From contig NZ_CP063982.1 in NCBI RefSeq assembly GCF_022811525.1, positions 496,001 through 560,000 on the forward strand: DNA of 64,000 nt, read 5' to 3'. The notes beneath the pieces were generated by a model that searched no databases, was not told the origin of the DNA, and saw nothing but the letters and a program-made list of their open reading frames with translations. The DNA comes from Orrella daihaiensis (GTDB lineage: Bacteria > Pseudomonadota > Gammaproteobacteria > Burkholderiales > Burkholderiaceae_B). Position 1 is the stretch's first letter. Each line of letters opens with the position of its first letter. Position numbers and translations under genes: made by a program. Shown here piece after piece: positions 63,775-64,000 of the stretch.

Positions 63775-64000
63775 ATGCTAGAACTTGTTCGTAGCCGTGC
63801 CAGTGTATTGTCTTTGCCCACCAATGAAGCCAATCAAGGCGAATTGGTGGTCGGGTTAGCTCAGTCAGACGAAGAGTTAGAAGCGATACAGCGTCTTCGT
63901 TTCAATGTTTTTTCTTCAGAGTACGAGGCTAAAGTTGCCGACGAAGGCAGCGCAATTGACCGCGATGCGTTCGATGTGTGGTGCGAGCATCTCATGGTCA
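63775..64000 (+). CDS. olsB: OlsB-like ornithine N-alpha-acyltransferase (3' end cut by window)
   Basis: The first 75 codons of a GNAT-fold protein. After a polar N-terminus comes ELVVGLAQSDEELEAIQRLRFNVFSSEYEAKV and IDRDAFDVWCEHLMV, the opening of the OlsB and hemolysin-like acyltransferase family, in which RLRFxVF and the DxDxFDxxCxHL segment are hallmarks. OlsB links a 3-hydroxyacyl group from ACP to ornithine to make lyso-ornithine lipid, a phosphorus-free membrane lipid. The Pho box upstream supports this over other family roles. The rest is outside the window, as would be any olsA partner. Confidence 0.82.
   Translation, partial: MLELVRSRASVLSLPTNEANQGELVVGLAQSDEELEAIQRLRFNVFSSEYEAKVADEGSAIDRDAFDVWCEHLMV

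Overview
The window is a 64 kb piece of a betaproteobacterial chromosome, most likely Burkholderiales, family Alcaligenaceae or a close relative. This rests on the 16S-tRNA-Ile-tRNA-Ala-23S-5S operon, the fused MurE-MurF ligase, the RibBX-type riboflavin protein, the ribBX-ribH-nusB-thiL-pgpA gene order, a CIRCE-controlled groESL and a 6S RNA next to zapA. No phage, insertion sequence, CRISPR array, integrase or toxin-antitoxin pair is visible. Almost all of it is conserved housekeeping DNA.

Layout. 1-2341: the 3' part of ftsY and a convergent CYTH-CHAD gene. 2507-6756: a tight six-gene operon ribBX-ribH-nusB-thiL-pgpA-pncC. 6760-7970 (minus): dgkA-pyrF. 8119-9325: a tandem tautomerase and a crotonase. 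9391-11534: groES-groEL with a CIRCE operator and a terminator, then an EamA transporter. 12508-19566 (minus): proS-ybgC-tolQ-tolR-tolA-tolB-pal-cpoB, the complete Tol-Pal envelope machine behind prolyl-tRNA synthetase. 19653-22904: rppH, a beta-hydroxyacid dehydrogenase, a ZapB-like coiled coil with zapA, 6S RNA and lgt. 22989-25556: ilvD, a small cytochrome c and msrA. 25611-31551: a full rRNA operon with promoter, structured leader, boxA sites and processing stems. 31618-36976: a small membrane protein, a SWIB-domain protein, an M20 amidohydrolase, pyrC, the ABC-F ATPase uup and the RNase P RNA gene. 37127-55336: the complete division and cell wall (dcw) cluster mraZ-rsmH-ftsL-ftsI-murEF-mraY-murD-ftsW-murG-murC-ddl-ftsQ-ftsA-ftsZ-lpxC, ended by a strong terminator. 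55317-59282: dciA (minus), an M23 peptidase and secA. 59612-63693: ftsH-folP-glmM. The window ends in the first part of an OlsB-like ornithine lipid acyltransferase behind a near-perfect Pho box.

How the genes work together. Most of the right half serves envelope growth: UDP-MurNAc-pentapeptide synthesis, lipid I and II formation, the divisome, lipid A commitment (LpxC) and its protease FtsH, amino sugar supply (GlmM), and protein export (SecA). The Tol-Pal block and Lgt add outer-membrane constriction and lipoprotein maturation. The left part covers riboflavin, thiamine, folate and pyrimidine cofactor or nucleotide supply and protein folding.

I found no previously undescribed multi-gene system. 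The points most worth a second look are regulatory or structural: the Pho box before the olsB-like gene, the 10-bp-spaced MraZ-type boxes, the RibBX domain without zinc ligands, nested inverted repeats in the secA-ftsH gap, a dcw terminator lying inside the convergent dciA gene, the hairpin at the rRNA transcription start, and an irregular tRNA-Ala.
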